NCBI RefSeq assembly: GCF_963921845.1
Contig: NZ_CAWUGZ010000115.1
Coordinates: forward strand, 1-9,474
Length of the DNA: 9,474 nt
Reading direction: 5' to 3'
From: Commensalibacter sp963921845
Lineage (GTDB): Bacteria > Pseudomonadota > Alphaproteobacteria > Acetobacterales > Acetobacteraceae
Below the pieces are notes generated by a model that was not told the DNA's origin, searched no databases, and saw nothing but the letters and a program-made list of their open reading frames with translations. This document shows, one piece after another, positions 8,053-9,474 of this stretch (the first letter of the stretch is position 1; each line of letters begins with the position of its first letter). The translations under genes were made by a program, and so were the position numbers.

Positions 8053-8279
8053 AATTTCGGACTCCGCAAATTATCAACCATATTTTTTAACAAAGTACGC
8101 ATAAAATTTTCATCAACACCAATAAGCATAGCATCTTCAAAAGTATCCTGCATAAGCTGACGAAGCTCAATGCAATTTTCCTCCAAAATTTTAATTTTTT
8201 CCTTACAAGTTATAAAAGTGTTATCTGACTGAAGCCAAAATTGAATGCTCTTATCACAAAAACCAAGGTCCCTACTCAT
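8049..8279 (-). CDS. Small hypothetical protein, 76 residues
   Basis: I do not recognise this protein. It looks genuine: it lies 13 bases after the mlaD stop, overlaps the DUF2155 start by four bases (ATGA), and is on the strand of the whole operon. It has no signal peptide or membrane segment, so it should be cytosolic. It reads as mostly helical and acidic in the middle, with heptad-like leucines and isoleucines (about 27-42, KIKILEENCIELRQLM), then FEDAMLIGVDENFMRTLLKNMVDNLRSP. Three cysteines (C8, C25, C36) are not arranged as a metal site. The ATG at 8279 has no clear Shine-Dalgarno, so it may rely on coupling to mlaD. A small adaptor or regulator is possible but nothing shows it. Confidence 0.7.
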   Translation of the reverse strand: MSRDLGFCDKSIQFWLQSDNTFITCKEKIKILEENCIELRQLMQDTFEDAMLIGVDENFMRTLLKNMVDNLRSPKL

Positions 8280-8292
8280 CTAACTTTTGCTT

Positions 8293-8820
8293 TCATTGTG
8301 ATTTCGTTAAAGAATCATGGTTCTCTTTACTATTATGAACATCATTTTTGGAAATATTATCTGTCACCGAAAAGATAAATTTGGTAAGCAATTCCTGTAA
8401 ACTAATAGAGCCCTGTGTATGGTTAATAAAACTATTAGGGCGTAAAGTTTCTTCGTTTCCTCCTGGAGAAAGATCAATATATTTTCCCCCCAATAGACTA
8501 TCACTTGTAATAATTGCTGCCGTGTCAGTAGGTAATGAAATATCTGACCGTACCGTAAAAGTGACAATAGCTTTGTAATCTGTGGGATTAACTTGCTCAT
8601 GCGTTACATGTCCGACGTCAACCCCGGCCAATTTAACATCAGCCCCGACTCCTAATCCATCTGCTCGCCCAAAAGAAGCTTTCAATAGGTATCCACTATC
8701 GCTTTCATGGCTATGACCCACTATTGCCATAATAATTCCGGTAATAAACACAATAATTACAATCAAACCAATACTGAATTCGGTAAGTTGCTGAGTGACT
8801 TTTGCAGAATAAATTGACAT
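8293..8820 (-). CDS. mlaD: MlaD, MCE-domain subunit of phospholipid transporter
   Basis: MlaD is the substrate-binding subunit of the inner-membrane Mla ABC transporter (MlaFEDB), which moves phospholipids between inner and outer membranes to keep outer-membrane lipid asymmetry. The 175 residues comprise a short cytosolic N-terminus, one membrane helix (about 15-34), and a periplasmic MCE domain (about 42-120) with ASFGRADGLGVGADVKLAGVDVG and SLLGGKYIDLSPGG. A hydrophobic helix follows (SLQELLTKFIFSV, 140-152), of the kind that lines the pore of the MlaD hexamer. The polar tail is variable. Length is close to the roughly 183 residues of the E. coli protein. It starts 15 bases after the NDUFA12-type stop, with only GGA as ribosome site. 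mlaE and mlaF are not in the window; separation of mlaD from them is normal in alphaproteobacteria. Confidence 0.94.
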   Translation of the reverse strand: MSIYSAKVTQQLTEFSIGLIVIIVFITGIIMAIVGHSHESDSGYLLKASFGRADGLGVGADVKLAGVDVGHVTHEQVNPTDYKAIVTFTVRSDISLPTDTAAIITSDSLLGGKYIDLSPGGNEETLRPNSFINHTQGSISLQELLTKFIFSVTDNISKNDVHNSKENHDSLTKSQ

Positions 8821-8835
8821 TATATATCCGAACTT

Positions 8836-9204
8836 CTATTGACCAGGAAACCAACTCTCATAATCACCAGTAGCTTTTGCTCTTCTACCGCCTTCGTAAT
8901 CGCTACCCTGCGGATGATACGCTTTTGCCGTACCTGTGCAATTTGGCATATAACTTGCTTGCCAAGGGTGTCGCTTAGAAGCCGGTAAAGGAGAATCTGT
9001 TTCGTAATGCAACCACATCCACCATTCGGGTGGTACGGCTGAAGGATCTTCTCCTTTATTATAAATGACCCAACGTGCTCGTCTTTTCTCACCCCCACCC
9101 AAACGATTTAATTTGCGAGATTCAAAATAACGGCGTCCATCATCATCTTTGCCAATAAAACGACCGTTTAATAAAGTATGAAGGCGTGTAACTAATGTGG
9201 TCAT
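8836..9204 (-). CDS. NDUFA12-type accessory subunit of NADH:ubiquinone oxidoreductase
   Basis: This 122-residue protein is the bacterial counterpart of the mitochondrial complex I subunit NDUFA12 (B17.2), a peripheral-arm accessory or assembly factor found in alphaproteobacteria and mitochondria. The family signatures run in order: GRFIGKDDDGRRYFESRK (14-31), ARWVIYNKGEDPSAVPPEWWMWLHY (43-67), PWQASYMPNCTGT (79-91), AYHP, and the C-terminal GGRRAKATGDYESWFPG. Length is typical. It has no signal peptide or membrane segment, consistent with a cytosolic-side subunit. It is the first gene of the four-gene operon. The ATG at 9204 has no convincing Shine-Dalgarno (TAGAAAAA precedes it). The core complex I (nuo) genes are not in the window. 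Confidence 0.94.
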   Translation of the reverse strand: MTTLVTRLHTLLNGRFIGKDDDGRRYFESRKLNRLGGGEKRRARWVIYNKGEDPSAVPPEWWMWLHYETDSPLPASKRHPWQASYMPNCTGTAKAYHPQGSDYEGGRRAKATGDYESWFPGQ

Positions 9205-9224
9205 TTTTTCTATTTATGCTATTA

Positions 9225-9237
9225 AATTTTACACTAC
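9225..9237 (-). promoter_or_regulatory. Possible -10 region of the NDUFA12-mlaD operon, copy 2 of the 13-base element
   Basis: The minus strand reads GTAGTGTAAAATT, identical to 7405-7417. TAAAAT as a -10 would start transcription near 9219 and leave a very short leader of about 15 bases. No good -35 is seen. The main support is that the same element sits ahead of the other transcription unit on this strand. Confidence 0.3.
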
Positions 9238-9445
9238 TAACATAGCTCTTTTACATAACTTTATTCTATAAAGATATATTGTTTTTTAAACAAAGCAAAA
9301 TTTGCTTACAAATTTGCACTTTCCAGACACTTAAATCATTTACCTCAATCAATATATTTTATTTGGTAAATACTTTAATCCTAATCCTATTTATCATTTC
9401 CAAAAGCAAATAAAGCGATTTAATTATAACTGAATTTATAAAGAG

Positions 9446-9454
9446 TTATCCACA
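9446..9454 (+). promoter_or_regulatory. Perfect DnaA box (TTATCCACA)
   Basis: The nine bases match the consensus strong DnaA-binding site exactly. It stands alone: no second clear box is visible in the 270-base region. It could mark the edge of a replication origin, a DnaA-controlled promoter beyond the window, or be chance. Confidence 0.45.
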
Positions 9455-9474
9455 CAATCCTCTAAATTCATAGG

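Larger units (their letters stand above)
9205..9474. other. AT-rich non-coding region right of the operon
   Basis: I find no convincing gene on either strand. The region holds the probable promoter of the four-gene operon and two touching palindromes: TTGTTT-TTT-AAACAA (9279-9293) and AAGCAAA-A-TTTGCTT (9293-9307). A perfect DnaA box lies near the right end. On the minus strand the last bases could also encode the tail of a gene ending in LEDCVDNSL with a stop around 9438-9440, but the window is too short to tell. Confidence 0.5.

Noticed and set aside
8820..9098. Minus-strand 92-codon frame overlapping the NDUFA12-type gene
   Set aside because: It is an out-of-frame shadow of a gene with strong family motifs, and its translation shows no domain.
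9279..9307. Two touching palindromes as a specific regulator site
   Set aside because: They are composed mostly of A and T runs, match no operator I know, and are expected often in DNA this AT-rich. They are noted only as part of the non-coding region.

Overview
The window is AT-rich chromosomal DNA (about one third G+C by eye) from what is most likely an alphaproteobacterium. The main evidence is the right-hand gene order: an NDUFA12-type complex I subunit, MlaD, then a DUF2155 protein. That order is characteristic of Alphaproteobacteria as I know it. Because the DNA is AT-rich and carries a quinol-dependent nitric oxide reductase and a fused two-domain glycosyltransferase, I suspect a low-GC member of the Acetobacteraceae (Commensalibacter-like). 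The sequence alone does not prove this, and there is no rRNA or tRNA to help.

Layout. (1) Positions 2-1987, + strand: a two-domain (GT4-like plus GT2) glycosyltransferase whose 5' end lies off the left edge. It faces everything else in the window. (2) 2184-4493, - strand: norB, a single-subunit quinol-oxidising nitric oxide reductase. Upstream of it are an extended -10 promoter and a perfect 7-3-7 palindrome of the NsrR operator type. (3) 4775-7361, - strand: dsbB followed 31 bases later by nadE, probably one transcript. (4) 7507-9204, - strand: a tight four-gene operon of NDUFA12-type subunit, mlaD, an unrecognised 76-residue protein and a DUF2155 periplasmic protein. Gaps inside it are 15 and 13 bases, and the last junction is an ATGA overlap. 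A stem-loop follows the last stop codon. (5) 9205-9474: AT-rich DNA with no gene found, holding two short palindromes and one perfect DnaA box near the right edge.

How the genes fit together. Most are cell-envelope or respiratory housekeeping genes: complex I accessory factor, phospholipid transport, disulfide formation (DsbB passes electrons to quinone), NAD synthesis, and NO detoxification (NorB takes electrons from quinol). The glycosyltransferase belongs to a surface polysaccharide or protein glycosylation locus that continues to the left. I found no convincing undescribed multi-gene system, mobile element, CRISPR array or RNA gene. The best leads are the predicted NO-responsive control of norB, the small unknown protein inside the NDUFA12-mlaD operon, and the isolated DnaA box in the right-hand non-coding region.
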